DNA of 64,000 nucleotides from Adenophora triphylla var. japonica (Eukaryota > Streptophyta > Magnoliopsida > Asterales > Campanulaceae). Below, piece after piece: positions 44,323-56,266 of this stretch. The DNA lies in the NCBI GenBank assembly GCA_022495995.1, contig JAFEMH010005425.1, positions 99,576 to 163,575 of the forward strand. Reading direction: 5' to 3'. The position numbers and the translations under genes were made by a program. The notes beneath the pieces are model-generated. The model worked only from the letters and a program-made list of their open reading frames with translations, was not told the origin of the DNA and did no database searches. Each line of letters starts with the position of its first letter. Position 1 is the stretch's first letter.

Positions 44323-45479
44323 ATGGTTAATGAAGTTGATCCAACGAAGGTCTCCTCCTCCAAGAAGGATGATCCGACTCACTCTCCGTTTTATTTACAT
44401 CCCTCCGACAATCCTGGTTTGATAATTTCACCGGTGATTCTAAAGGGTTCAAACTACGACGAATGGGCTCGATCTATGAGGAATGCTCTCGGGCTAAAGA
44501 AAGCTTGGCTTCATCACCGGTGCGATGGCTGCGGCCGATGCAAGTGATCTGAGAAGAATGGCTTATGGTCAATTCCATGGTGGTAGCATGGGTCCTCAAT
44601 ACGGTTGAATCGACCCTACGCTCAACACCGACTTATGCCGACTTGGTCAAGACTACGTGGGATGATCTCCAAGAGAGATTTTCGGTTGGCAATGCACCTC
44701 GCATTCACCAACTTAAAGCCGAGATTGCTAATTGCAAACGAGGGAGGGTTGCGGTGGTGGAATACTATGGTAAACTCAAATTGATGTGGGATGAACTTGT
44801 TAATTATGATCCTCAGATTAATTTGTTCTTGTCAAGGGTGCACTTGCGATATAGCGACTACTTTGACGAAGAAACGGGAAGCCGAGAAGCTTCATCATTT
44901 TTGATGGGCCTGAATTCGGCCATATTTGGGACGGTAATCTCCAACATCTTGAGTACCGATCCTCTTCCACCCATTAATCGCGCCTATTCCTTGATAACCC
45001 AAGAAGAAAGCAGGCATGACGTAGCTAAAGGAAACGAAGATAGGGCGAGGAAGGCGTTTGCCTTATTTGCGAAAAGGGATATTCCAGGTCTGGCGATGTC
45101 GCTACTCACGGACCAAAACCTTCGCCACCGAGTCAAGGTTTTCCGAGACAAGGCAGTACGTGCTCTCATTGTGGGAAAATTTGGACATGTTGTGAAAGAT
45201 TGTTTTCAACTTCAACTTTGGTATCAGGAATGGTGGGAAGAGAGGAATAGGGTGGCTGGAGTTGGTCGTAGCGGTGGGTCTCGAGGTGTGGACGGGGTAA
45301 TCGTAGTAGGGCTAATGCGGTTGACATCAAGGGTGGATCCTCTTGCTTCTTCGAATAGTAGCCATGTAGCTGCAGAGAACGTTCGTAATAATTTTTCCGG
45401 CACGAGCAACGATCAAGTATCTACTTTGGTGAATCTTCTCAATGCTTGTACTCCGACCTCCTCCAGACAAACTTTCTAG
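44323..45479 (+). pseudogene. gag of the copia element
   Basis: It starts MVNEVDPTK at 44323. ILKGSNYDEWARSMRNALG (about 44440-44496) is the Gag N-terminal motif; LKAEIANCKRGRVAVVEYYG and FLMGLNSAIFGTVISNIL belong to the UBN2/retrotransposon gag region. The CCHC knuckle (CSHCGK then GHVVKDC, C-x2-C-x4-H-x4-C) is at about 45160-45205 but split by a one-base frameshift. A further frame break lies near 44547. Gag would package the element RNA. Confidence 0.85.
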
Positions 45480-46749
45480 TAAGAATTATGAATGGTTGTT
45501 AGATACGGGAGCTTCGCATGACATATGACGGGTAATCTTGAATTTCGACTAATTTATCTTCTATTCCCAAGCTGTGAGATTGGGATGCCGAACGGAGAAA
45601 TAAGCTTTGGCAAAACAAAAGGGGTCACTCCCCCTTGGCGAAATCTTTATTTGGAAGATGTCCTATTTGTTCCTTCCATGCATTGCACTCTTATTTACAT
45701 TTGCACGACTTGTTTATGCAATTACATTGCACTATCACATTTTCTTCTAATTTGTGTATTATACAGGACCGAGTCACGAGGACTTTGATTGGAGCGGGTG
45801 AGCAACGCAATGGGGTATATTTGTTTCGAGCTATTGGTAGTGCACAAGCAAATAATGTTTCCTGTCAGACGACTCGTCACCTTTGGCACATGCGGATGGG
45901 TCACCCCTCGGAGCCTGTTTTAAGTAATATTCCTGGTGTAGGGAGCAGCAAGGAGAAGGACTGTTTGAAATCTTCTTGTGACATTTGTCTTAGAGCAAAA
46001 CAAACCCGGGATAGTTTTCCTTTAAGTAGTAATAGAAGCGGGAGACTCTTTTGTTTTGATTCATATTGATTTATGGGGTGATTACCGCGTTAAATCTTCT
46101 TGTGGTGCATCTTATTTTTTGACTATTGTCGATGATTATTCTCGTGCGGTGTGGGTTTATTTATTAGGCGAGAAAAGCTGAAGTGCCGGTATTGTTAAAA
46201 ATTTTTGCTCTATGACGAAAGGCGGTTTGGCGAACGAGGTTAAAACCATTCGTAGTGATAATGGTGCGAACTACGTCCTTTACGGCCTTATTTTCGTGAC
46301 AATGGGATTTTGTTTGAATCATCGTGTACAGGTACTCCTCAGTAAAATGGACGAGTTGAAAGGAAACATCGCCATATATTGAATGTTGCTCGAGCTCTTC
46401 GTTTTCAGGCCAACTTACCTATTCGGTTTTGGGGTGAGTGTGTTCTTCTTGCACTTTGTCACTTAATTAATCGTACCCCTACTCGTCTACTTGACGGACA
46501 GACCCCATATCAAGTTCTACATGGCAAACCCCCTCTTTATAGTCTTTTAAAAATCTTTGGGTGCCTTTGTTATGTTCATGATCAACGGAGAGATCATGAC
46601 AAGTTTGGTGAAAGAGGACGCCGTTGCATATTCGTTGGTTATTCTTTTGGACAAAAAGGGTGGAAAGTGTATGATTTAGATAAAAGAAAATTTTTTGTTT
46701 CCCGAGATGTTGTGTTCTTTGAACAAATATTCTCGTTTATGGATACAGT
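45480..46749 (+). pseudogene. Protease-integrase remnant of the copia element
   Basis: WLLDTGASHDI at about 45495-45527 is the protease site (DTGA). LWHMRMGHPSEPVLSNIP (45880-45935) and CDICLRAKQTRDSFP are the Gag-pre-integrase HHCC region. DLWGDYRVKSS and TIVDDYSRAVW give the first core Asp, and RSDNGANY the second; the NGRVERKHRHILNVARALRF block with the catalytic Glu follows a TAA at 46343-46345 that replaces a codon in the PQxNG motif. WGECVLLALCHLINRTPTRLL and FGCLCYVHDQ follow in a clean frame until element 3 starts. Confidence 0.88.
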
Positions 46750-48456
46750 TGTAAGTACCCAAATCTGGCTCATGCCTTCCGGTTAAATTTCTCGGCAATT
46801 TCGGTAAGTTTTTCGGTAATTCCCCAGACCTTCCTAGTGTTTCGGAAACATTCCGGAACTGTTTTTAATTAATTTAGGGCTGAAGGGGATTCTTCCTAAT
46901 TAAGAAACACGTTTTTCTTAATTAGGAGGAAAGGTTCTAGAATTTGCCACCTTGCATGGTTCTAGAATGCTGAGTCATTGTGGATAATGCCGCACGGCTG
47001 CATTAGCTCGCTGTCCTTAGCCGCACGGCTTCATTAGCCTTATCCAGACTGCCTATAAATAGAGCCCTCCTCTACCCATTTTAAAACAACAATTAACACA
47101 ACAAATCACCCACAAACACTCCAAATACGTGAAGAATACTGCTGGAAGCTCAAGAAGGTGAAGAAGAAGGCCAAGAAGCTCCCTCCCTCCTCCTTGAAGA
47201 TCCAAGACCAACCTTTCCTCCTAGCTCCGCCCGAAGAAGAAGGAAGCCATTGGTAACCTCGCACGCCCTAACCTCGCATCCTAATTGCTTTATAAATTGC
47301 TCATTGCATTACCTTTATATTGCTTGGGACTTGGTAGATTAAAGATCATATCTTCATATTCCCCCTTCCCCTTTTGCATGCATTAGACATCATTTGTCAT
47401 AAAAATGTAATCTTTTCCCATAAAGGTGCATCCTTTGCACCTAAAATCCCCATTTTCAAATAAAAATGTCATCTTTATGCATCCTTTGCATATAAAAATC
47501 AAATCTTTTCAATCAAAATGCATCATTTGCATTCAAAATCCCTTTTCCAAGCATCATTTGATTTAAAGACCACATCTTTACCATAAACTAGCATCATATG
47601 CTTTTCAAAATGCAATCTTTATGCATCATTTGCATAATGAATGCCAATTTCTTCAACAAAATGCATCATTTGCATAAAAATCAAATTTTTATGCATCATT
47701 TGCAATAAAGATCATTTCTTTAAATTAAGTGCATCATTTGCAACCCAAAAATGTCATCTTTTCATTAAAGTGTCATTTTTACATACATTTCCCCCATTCC
47801 CCCATTAGCAACCTAGGAACGGACCGGTGTAAAAGATCCTATCTTTACATCGTTCCTTCCATAAAGGTTTTATAATCTCTTTAGAAAAAGGACATCTTCG
47901 AACCCTATATCTCCGATTATCACTTAAGATGAGTATGAAGCATCTATACAAGCTCGACCATCTTAAAGTGTAGGATTGATGGGCTAAGGACCCTCCTTTT
48001 CTAAAGAACCTCATCTTTGACTACAACGAGAGTCATTCTCTCGATCACGCGAGGTCCCAAGGTTAAAATGCGATGATCACAAGTCACAAGATGAGGACGG
48101 GATCATAATCCCGAATACATAAATTCCAAGAAATCCTGAGCGACAACCAACAAATGGTTTGTACGTCCGGAAGACGACTTGGGACATTCCCTCCTTATTT
48201 TCAAACACATGCACACAAGAAAGCACGCAAGCAAGCACGATTAATGAAATCATGGGAGACTTGCTCCGGCAAGGCACCTTGGGTGAACGCCAAACGTTCT
48301 TCCCAAGGGGTAACTTAACCTCCGAACCCATAAAACCTTTTTTTCAAAGTTTTGAGGTAATCAAAATGGCGTGGCGACTCCGTTTTTTCAAATTAAACCG
48401 GATGTCTTCAAACTCGCGTGAATCCAACAAAAACAAAATTTGGGCACACATTCACA
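46750..48456 (+). repeat. 5' LTR of element 3
   Basis: It runs from TGTAAGTACCCAAATC to CACATTCACA just before the primer-binding site, about 1.7 kb. A TATAAATA box is at 47054-47061. The segment 47390-47780 is a degenerate run of ATGCATCATTTGCAT-like repeats. Compared with the 3' LTR its substitutions are nearly all T or A where the 3' copy has C or G. Confidence 0.9.
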
Positions 48457-48459
48457 GTT

Positions 48460-48477
48460 TGGCGACTCCGCTGAGGA
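48460..48477 (+). promoter_or_regulatory. Primer-binding site of element 3
   Basis: TGGCGACTCCGCTGAGGA starts three bases after the LTR. It matches a class of primer-binding sites seen in plant gypsy elements. An incomplete copy, GTGGCGACTCCG, also occurs at 48372-48383 inside the LTR end. Confidence 0.75.
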
Positions 48478-50176
48478 ATATCCCAAAGGAGAAAAGCTTT
48501 TATTTTCAAAACAAAAAATCGATACTCGGTATATAGGTGGAAACCACTTACCCTTCCTGTACACTCCCTGACGTGGGAGTTGGGATAACCGGTGGTTTAA
48601 CAATCCACGTACCAGTATCACTTTTTCGAAAAAAAATAAGAAAGCTTTTCCCTTTGAGCGGGTTAGACTCCCGTCGCCGATTTCATTAATCATGCTTGCT
48701 TTCTTTACCATGCATTGCATCATTTGCATCTTGGAATCTGTGCATACTTTGAACGGGAAACAACCCGAAAAATAGCAAAAGGAGTGGAACCTGGAAAATT
48801 GATCCATGCAGTCGTACGACTCAATCCTCATTGGATTCTGACCGGGCGACCTCAGTGGCAATTCCACCAGGAAAAATCATGGTTAATCTGGCGATCCTGG
48901 CGGCTTGGGGCTACTCGGCTCCATGGCTGGCTGGGCTCCCGAGAAAATTTACGTGCTTATGTGTTGCATTCTCCCCGTCCCGAAAATCATTCCTTTAAAA
49001 CACATTTCTGAAAATCTCTGTTTTAACTCAAAAAGGAACATTTTTAGGAGACCGCACACTACGCGCACCTGATATATCCTGTACACTTTTGCACGCACGT
49101 CCTTCAAACCCGAGGGTGGTTCCAGCTGCAGTCACGGACAGCCTTACGATGCTCCCGGGCGCGCACGGAATCATCCCAACCTCCCATGGCAGCCAGTGTC
49201 GACCAATGCACAGTCCGTGTCACACGTTTCAAAAAACCGTGACTTTTGGTTGGTTTTTGGTCTAGTCCGTGTCATATAGCCCAGTTGCATACCCTCGTAA
49301 AGGTCAAGCCTTAGTTCATAACGGAAGAAGAACTCTGCCAAAATTCCGACAAGGAAAAATTGGCGAGATCTCAACTCCGACATTGACTATTGACCTTGAC
49401 CTGCACGGAATGCGTAAGAGTCAAGACCAAGTCTTTGCCAACAAATCAAAAGATCTTTCGCTCAAGCGAAGCTCTGCTAAAATTCCGACAAGGAAAAATT
49501 GGCAAGATCTTGACCCGGCATTGACTTCGATTCTAACTCACGCCCGGCGTATGCAACGAAGTTCAATGTGACACTGTGTCATCCGGCTTTTGCCGCCCGA
49601 CCCATGCCTATTATATTCTCGGACATTACCGAAAGTCAAAACGTCATTCGCTCAAGCGAAATTCTGCAAAATCCTATCAAGGCAGAAAGACGAGACTTTC
49701 CCGGTATTGCCTTGACTATAATCCGCATCGCTCGTGCGTTGAAAGTTCCTATGACCCGCTAGACCCGTTAGGAGCGTTCTTTACTCTCGGTCGGTGGGAT
49801 CCGCGTGCCCTGTAGGACCCTCGCCAGGGCTGTCCACCTGGGAGGTCGAGAATGCAGGTGGAATACGAGGGGCTTATAGACGTAGTGACGGAACCCACTG
49901 ATCCAGGATCTAGAGTAGTTACGAAAAAGAAGGGCGAACCCCCTTTTCCAACCAAATAGATATTAATAAAAGACACTGTTTTAAGTAAACTGGAAGATTC
50001 TAATTTGCATATTGCCTGAGCCTTCAGCCTAAACACCTACCCCGAGTCTAAACCTTTCCTATCCCTTTCCCGCAGCGAGAAAGAAGTGGGTGAGAACACC
50101 GGGTCAGCGACTTGTTAGCGCAGAATTCTCAGACAGTTCGCCAGAATCCTCAGTTTGGTCAGTCCAGAGAGTCAGA
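48478..50176 (+). repeat. Untranslated leader of element 3 with direct repeats
   Basis: No gene. A unit containing GCTAAAATTCCGACAAGG, AAAAATTGGCAAGATCT and CATTGACT is repeated at about 49325-49390 and 49470-49535, with a weaker third copy at 49645-49720 beginning CGCTCAAGCGAA. CGCTCAAGCGAA itself is palindromic and recurs at about 49458 and 49650. Long leaders are normal for Tat-type elements and may hold packaging signals. Confidence 0.6.
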
Positions 50177-52608
50177 ATGTCCGATTCAACAGAGAACAGT
50201 ACTGGTTTGGGTAACCAGATGACTAGGGAAGAAGAGCTAGCCTTAGCCTTGGAAAACAGTCGTAAGGCCCATGAGGAACAGCAGGCCATGCTCATTGATG
50301 CGCTACGCCGTCATGGGGTCCAGATAGTGGTAGAGCCCAATGGTTCCTTGGTTATGGTAGAAGATGAAACTCCAGAAGTAACCATCTCAGCCCCTCTAGC
50401 CTATAACCAGTGCCCTCCTCCATCCGCATATGAGCCTTTGCCAAAGACTGTCCCTTTTCAGCCTTTTCCGGTATCCCAAGCCATTAGGGTCCGACACCCT
50501 CTCCTCCTCAGATAAGACCCAGCTTTGTTCCCTACCAACGAGAGAACAAACGCCACAGCTATCCTGTGGCAGCGGCCTCTGCATTACCCTATGGGATTCG
50601 CTCCCTCTCCCCGGTATGGGCCGTCCCAGACAACTTCCAGGCCTCAGAATTAATCAAGTGACCTTTTCAACTCCTGCCTGCCACGGCAGATCTTCCACCC
50701 CCAACCTTGCCAGTAGGATCCCACAAGGCTCCTTTTTCCTACTTCTCCAACTATGAGCCTAATTCCTATGCCTCTGGTCGGCCTCGGGAAACACAGGAGC
50801 CAGGCCAAGTTTACACCTATTTCCCTTCTAAAGACTCCCAAGCCATGGTACCGGCTACCCTCTGTGCCACCCACAGTCCTGCCACTCAAATCTGGACAAG
50901 CCTGCTTCAGAGTTGGGAACCGTCCCCCGACCCCAACATGACTTGGTTGATGGAACAAGTTAAGTCAATGCAGGAGAAGTTCAGAGAAGCTGAACACCAA
51001 AAAGGCGGCATATCAGATTACTGATCCTAGCAAGATTGTCCCTCTTCCTCCAAAATTCCGAATGCCAGAGATTGAAAAGTTCAACGGCACTGATTGTCCC
51101 CGGACTCATATTGAAAGTTACCTTCTTGCCATGAGAGCCAAGGACTGTACACATCAGCAAATGGCCGACCATTTTCAGTTGTCATTAAAGGGTTCAACCC
51201 TTAGATGGTTCCTACACGTAAAACCAGAAGCCCAAGCCACACGGGACCAAATTAAGGAAGCCTTCTGGAGAAGTATAAGGCCAATTTGAATTGGGAAACC
51301 GGCGGGAATGACCTACAAGGCACTCTGCAGCGCCCGGGCGGCCAGTGAGTGAATTTTACAAGAGATGGAACTGGAAGCTTAGTGAAATGATGACCCCGCT
51401 GAATGAAGAGGAACAGATGGAGATCTTTCAATCCTGCCTCAAGCCTCAACTAAGGGTCCAAATTGGCAATTACTATTATCCTGACCTTCGAGCAATGGTA
51501 AATCGGTACCAAGTTTGAAAATGCCTTCAACATGGCCCGGCCACAGGATCGGCCGGCTCTTATCGCTCCAAAGCGCCAAGTGTCAAACGCCCCGGCTGTC
51601 ACTATAAAGGGAAAAGAAACGGTCGGCGCTGTCAATTACATCCAGAATGAGAAAGTGGGACAGAATTCAAGCCAAGTAGTTGCGAAACCGAGACCTCGTT
51701 TCTATACCGCAGAAGATTTTGGAATGCCACTGGAGAAGGTCTTTGACGGTTTGGTAGCCGAAGGACTCATCAGACCTTTGGAAAACTGGAAACCCAGAAA
51801 CCCTAATGTCAGAATGGACGAAACCAAACATTGCCGCTTCCACAAATATCATGGGCATAACACCAATGATTGCACCTACTTGAAATTCCTGATCTCTCGC
51901 CTAATTGAAGAAGGCAAGTTGGAACCACCTCGGGGTCCTAATGTGGTCAAGAACCCTCTTCCAGCTAACAATCAGGTCAACATGATTGAGTTCGGGGAGA
52001 CAAATGCAGTCAACTTTGGAAATCCAGAGATCATAGACATTCTGAAGTTCAATGTTCCTTATGCTGAATTGCAAGGAAAGTGGAAAGATTTGATTAACGC
52101 CGCCGCCATGGAAGGACAGTTTGGGCCCATAGTCGGAACTGATTTTGTTAATGTTGTCAGAGCTCGGCCTCTTTTCTATGATATCGAACCAGTAACCATG
52201 GTCAAGATTACAGAAGAAAGGCTCACTTATGAAGACTGCGAGTTTGAAGTAAAACAAGCCATGTTAATGAAAGTTTCTTCAGAACCCTTCATTACCCATG
52301 ATGAGCATAATGTATTTGTAATGGCTCTTACCACTCCCGAGGATCAGTCCCAGCCCCCTGTTTGGGAAAAGGTGGAAAGAAGAGTGAACCGGCCAGAAGA
52401 CTTTTGGGATGAAGAAAGCTGTATCTCAGATGCCGAAAGCACGGCTGGTCCTGCCCCAGAGGTCCTGACGGATAAAGTTAAGTTCAGAAAGGAGATTCCG
52501 CAGAGCAGTCAAGTATTCCCCATGGAAATGGTGTCAACAAAGGCAATTATGATCCACGGGATGAGAACGCGACAAGGCTGCTACTCCCCGGGCAGCAAGA
52601 AGGAGTGA
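50177..52608 (+). pseudogene. gag of element 3
   Basis: It starts MSDSTENSTGLGNQMTREEE (ATG 50177) and goes through a helix LALALENSRKAHEEQQAM. After frameshifts near 50515 the capsid region reads PEIEKFNGTDCPRTHIESYL (51065-51124) and FQLSLKGSTLRWF. A clean ORF, 51532-52608, holds the Cys-His motif C-x2-H-x3-GH-x4-C (about 51830-51874) and ends at GSKKE. No protease DTG signature follows the Cys-His motif, which is odd for a gypsy element. Confidence 0.8.
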
Positions 52609-52930
52609 GATCCCGGTCCAACCTTGTCAAGCCACCTCGAGTCAATAAGTAGTGTAAGGTCAGAGTCAGTAGCGTCATTCAGTTGAGTCAGGAATCTTTG
52701 AATTCCAGTCCTGTGAGTCATCCGAAGGCCTCACGCATGAGGACTATCAAATGTAATCGATGTCATCTTTCCCCTTATTTTGAATGAAATGACGAGATCT
52801 TTCTGAGTATCCTCTTATTGCCAACTTAACAAATGATAAATTAACTCAAAACTTAACAACAATTAATAATGAATCATTTGAACAAGATGCAAACACACTA
52901 AATGAACAATACATTAAAGAAATCTTTAAG
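52609..52930 (+). other. Spacer between gag and RT of element 3, no protease found
   Basis: About 320 bp, A/T-rich toward the 3' side (52840-52920), with no open frame. In Ogre-type Tat relatives an intron separates protease from RT, so this could be an intron relic with the protease deleted. The splice sites are unclear. Confidence 0.45.
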
Positions 52931-54900
52931 CAGGTTTCAAGAAAAAGAGGAAAACCGGGCCCAAGCTGCAGAGGAGGTTTTGGCAAGTGTGAACTTGGGT
53001 ACTGTCGAGGAACCTAAAGAGACACAGATCGGAAACTTCTTCCAGGGGTTGAGCGGGACGGGCTGATCGATCTACTCAGGAATACGTCGACGTGTTTGCA
53101 TGGTCATGCAGGGATATGCGGGGCTGGGCAGTTCGATAGTAGAGCACAGAATCCCTCTAGCACCAGATGCTAAGCCAGTAAAGCGGAAGCTGAGGAAGAT
53201 TAAGCCAGAGTGGTCTCTGCAGGTCAAAGAAGAAATTGAGAAGCTACTGCGGGTAGGATTCATCAGAGTCATCGAATATCCGACATGGTTGTCCAATATT
53301 GTGACTGTCACCAAGGCCAATGGGAAGGTGCACTGCTGTGTGGATTTCAAGGATCTGAACAAGGCGGCCAAGGACGATTACCCTTTGCCAAACATAGACA
53401 TCCATGGTAGCTCCAACTTCCCAACTCCAAAGTCAAATCCTTCGTTGATGGCTTGCAGGATACAACCAGATCAAGATGGCGAGGAAGACCAAGAAAAGGC
53501 GGCCTTCACCACGCCGTGGGGAACTTACTGTTATGCGGTGATGCCATTTGGGCTTAAGAACGCCGGGGCTACTTGCCGAAGGGCAGCGACCGCGCTTTTC
53601 ATGACATGATCCACAAGGAGATTGAGGTCTACGTGAGACGACATGATAATCCACTCCAAAGGCGAGGACGGGCAGCACTTTGTTGACCTGCGGAAGTTCT
53701 TTGAGAGGCTGAGACAACATTCCATGAGACTAAACCCTGCTAAATGCACCTTCGGAGTGACAAGGGAAAAGTGCTTGGGTATATGGTCACGGAGCGAGGT
53801 GTGGAAGTTGACCCCCAAAAGATCAAAGCCATTATGGATATGAGGCCACCTCGGACCCGGGCAGAAGTCAAGAGCTTTATGGGAAAGCTGCGGTACATTA
53901 GCCGTTTCGTCAACCAATTGACCACTATGTGCGAGCCCATCTTCAAGCTCATGAAGAAGAACGTGAGACACAGAATGGACCGAAGAATGCCAGGATGCTT
54001 TTGACCAGGTCAAGGCATACTTGGTACACCCTCCGGTGCTATGCCCCCACATAGACAGGAAACCTCTTCTGCTCTATCTCACTCACTGATACGGCGGTTG
54101 GGGCTATGCTTGCTCAGAAAAGAAAGACTCTCGGGTAGAAAACGCCATTTACTTTGTCAAGCCGGAAGCTGCGGGAAGTGAGCTCAATTACTCAGCATGT
54201 GAAAAGACCTGTGCAGGACTGGGTGGGTAGTCGGCAAGTTGAAGCATTATATGCAAGCCCACCCTGTGAATTTGGTCTCAAAAATGGACCCCATCAAGTA
54301 CATCTTTGATAAGCCTTCCCTCTCGATGCGTCTAGCAAAGTGGTCCTTCTTCTTAGCAGAGTACGACATCAACTATGTGACCAGAAAGGCTATCAAGGGT
54401 CAAGCGTTGTCAGACCACCTGGCAAACTTTCCCAGTAATGAAGGGCAGAGGGCCTGAACCCCAATTCCCAGATGAAGGGATCTTTGCAGTGAACACTGAA
54501 AACCGATGGCAGTTGTTCTTTGACGGAGCCGCTAACAAAAGAGGAAACGGTATCGGGATGCTGCTGGTCGATCCGAAAGGATGAGCATACACCCATAGCC
54601 CTCAAGTTGAACTTCCACTGCCACGAACAATGTTGCCGGTATGAAGCCTGCATTGCTGGTTTGGAAGCTGCCTTAGAAAGTAATGTCAAGGAGCTAGAAG
54701 TTTTGCAAGAACTCAACCCTGATCATCAATCAGGTCTCCAACAAGTGGAAGGCTGTGGACCCTAACCTGCAGCGGTATCATGCCCATATGGAGGAGTTGG
54801 CTGGACGGTTCAGAGAAGTGACCTTCCACTACTTGCCAAGGGAAAAGAACGGATTCGCGGATGCATTAGCTACTCTAGCCTCATTGGTAGAGATCCAGGA
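52931..54900 (+). pseudogene. RT and two RNase H regions of element 3
   Basis: An N-terminal lead (EEVLASVNLGTVEEPKE, then YVDVFAWSC) is followed by RT: VKRKLRKIKPEWSLQVKEEI, HCCVDFKDLNKAAKDDYPLP, TPWGTYCYAVMPFGLKNAGA. The catalytic YVDD is broken by one extra base (53636) between YV and DD. Then KCTFGV, FMGKLRYISRFVNQL and RNase H to MRLAKWSFFLAEYDINYVTR (54325-54384). A second RNase H starts LFFDGAANKRGNGIGMLLVD (about 54512-54571) with YEACIAGLEAALES. Many frameshifts. Confidence 0.85.
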
Positions 54901-56266
54901 GGGAAAAGCCATAAAACCCTTCCGAGTGGGTAGAAGAGAAGCCCCAGCCTTCTGTTGTGAAGTAGACATGGGACCCGAGCCTATAAAGGAACCCTGGTAC
55001 AATCAAATTTACCAGTTCCTCAAAGATGGAGAGTCAGCTTTCAGAGACAAAGAAGGTAGACCAAAAGAAGGTGTCAAAGCCAAGAGCTTGCAAGCCTGAA
55101 AAGGTTGGCCTCCCATTATGTCATTCTAGGAGGCAAGCTGTCAAGAAGCGATACCAAGGACCACTCCTCTTGTGCGTCACTCAAGAAAAGGCCAAAGAGT
55201 TGATGGCTGAAGTCCACAATGGTCCCTACGGTCCTCATATGGAATGCCAGAGCCCTGATGCAAGTGATCCTCAGAATGGGTTACTCCCTGGATTTCCATG
55301 GAAACGGGCTGTGTCCAGCACGTCCGAGCATGCGACAAGTGCCAGCGGTTTGCCAACCTCAACCATCTCCCGCCCTCATGACCTGTCCTGCATGACGACT
55401 CCTTAGCCGTTTGCAACTTAGGTGTTGACGTGATAGGGAAAATAGCCCCGGCAGGAAGCAATGGGCATGAATTTGTGCTAGTAGCCATCGACTACTTCAC
55501 CAAGTGGGTAGAGGCCAAGTCTTGCAAGGTCCTCACTTCCAGAAAAGTGGCCCAATTCATCAAAGAAAACATAATGTGCAGATATGGGGTGCCCAACGAG
55601 ATCATTTCCGATAATGGGTCGCACTTTGAAGGGGCTGCGATAGGTTCCTGTCGAATTCAGAATCACTCGCCACAAGTCGTCTCCGTATAGACCTCGAGAC
55701 TAATGGAGCCGTGGAAGGCTGCTAATGAGGCGCTCGAACGGATCATCAGAAGATGGCCACCGTGGTCATGATTGGCCCGAAAAGCTGCCACTTGGCACTC
55801 TGGGGCTGCAGAGCGTGCTCTCAGAACAGCTACAGGAGAAACTCCTTTTGTCTTAACCTACGGGATGGAAGCGGTGTTACCAGTGGAGTTGGAAATCCCG
55901 TCATTAAGGGTCCTCCTGGAAAACAGTGTCAATGAAGTGGAATGGTTGCGCAGCCGGCATGATGAGTTAGCCTTGCTTGACGAGAGAAGGCTAAAAGCCA
56001 TGGAACACACCCGAGCCTGCCGAGGCGGGATGGCCAGAGCGTTTGATGAAAAGGTCAAGGCCAGAGACATCAAAGAAGGTGACTTAGTGTTGAAAGTGAA
56101 GCCCCCTACCAGAGACAACCCCCTGGGAAAATGGGAACCCGTTTGGATCGGCCCTTATGTGGTGCAGAAGATACTATCGGGAGGAGCCATGAAGCTTGCA
56201 GACCTGGACGGCAATCCCTTTGTCCACCCGGTCAACGGTGATAAGCTCAAAAGATACTATGTCTAA
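54901..56266 (+). pseudogene. Integrase of element 3
   Basis: The zinc-binding part (EVHNGPYG near 55208-55230 and CDKCQRFANL-like near 55335-55360) is disrupted. The core has VDVIGKIAPAGSNGHEFVLV, AIDYFTKWVEAK (first Asp) and ISDNGSHFEG (second Asp). The ETNGAVE-AANEAL block with the catalytic Glu is frame-broken near 55700-55740. A clean C-terminal ORF, 55772-56266, includes GETPFVLTYGMEAVLPVELE and WEPVWIGPYVVQKILSGGAM, ending KLKRYYV. Confidence 0.85.

Larger units (their letters stand above)
43789..46749 (+). mobile_element. Ty1/copia retrotransposon, 5' part, split by element 3
   Basis: A 5' LTR ending in TTCTTCA at 44266 is followed directly by TGGTATCAGAGC, the initiator-Met tRNA primer-binding site of copia elements. 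Gag and integrase remnants follow in copia order. The sequence stops at 46749, where element 3's LTR begins; the RT, RNase H and 3' LTR must lie to the right of the window. Frameshifts and stops show it was already decaying. Confidence 0.9.
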
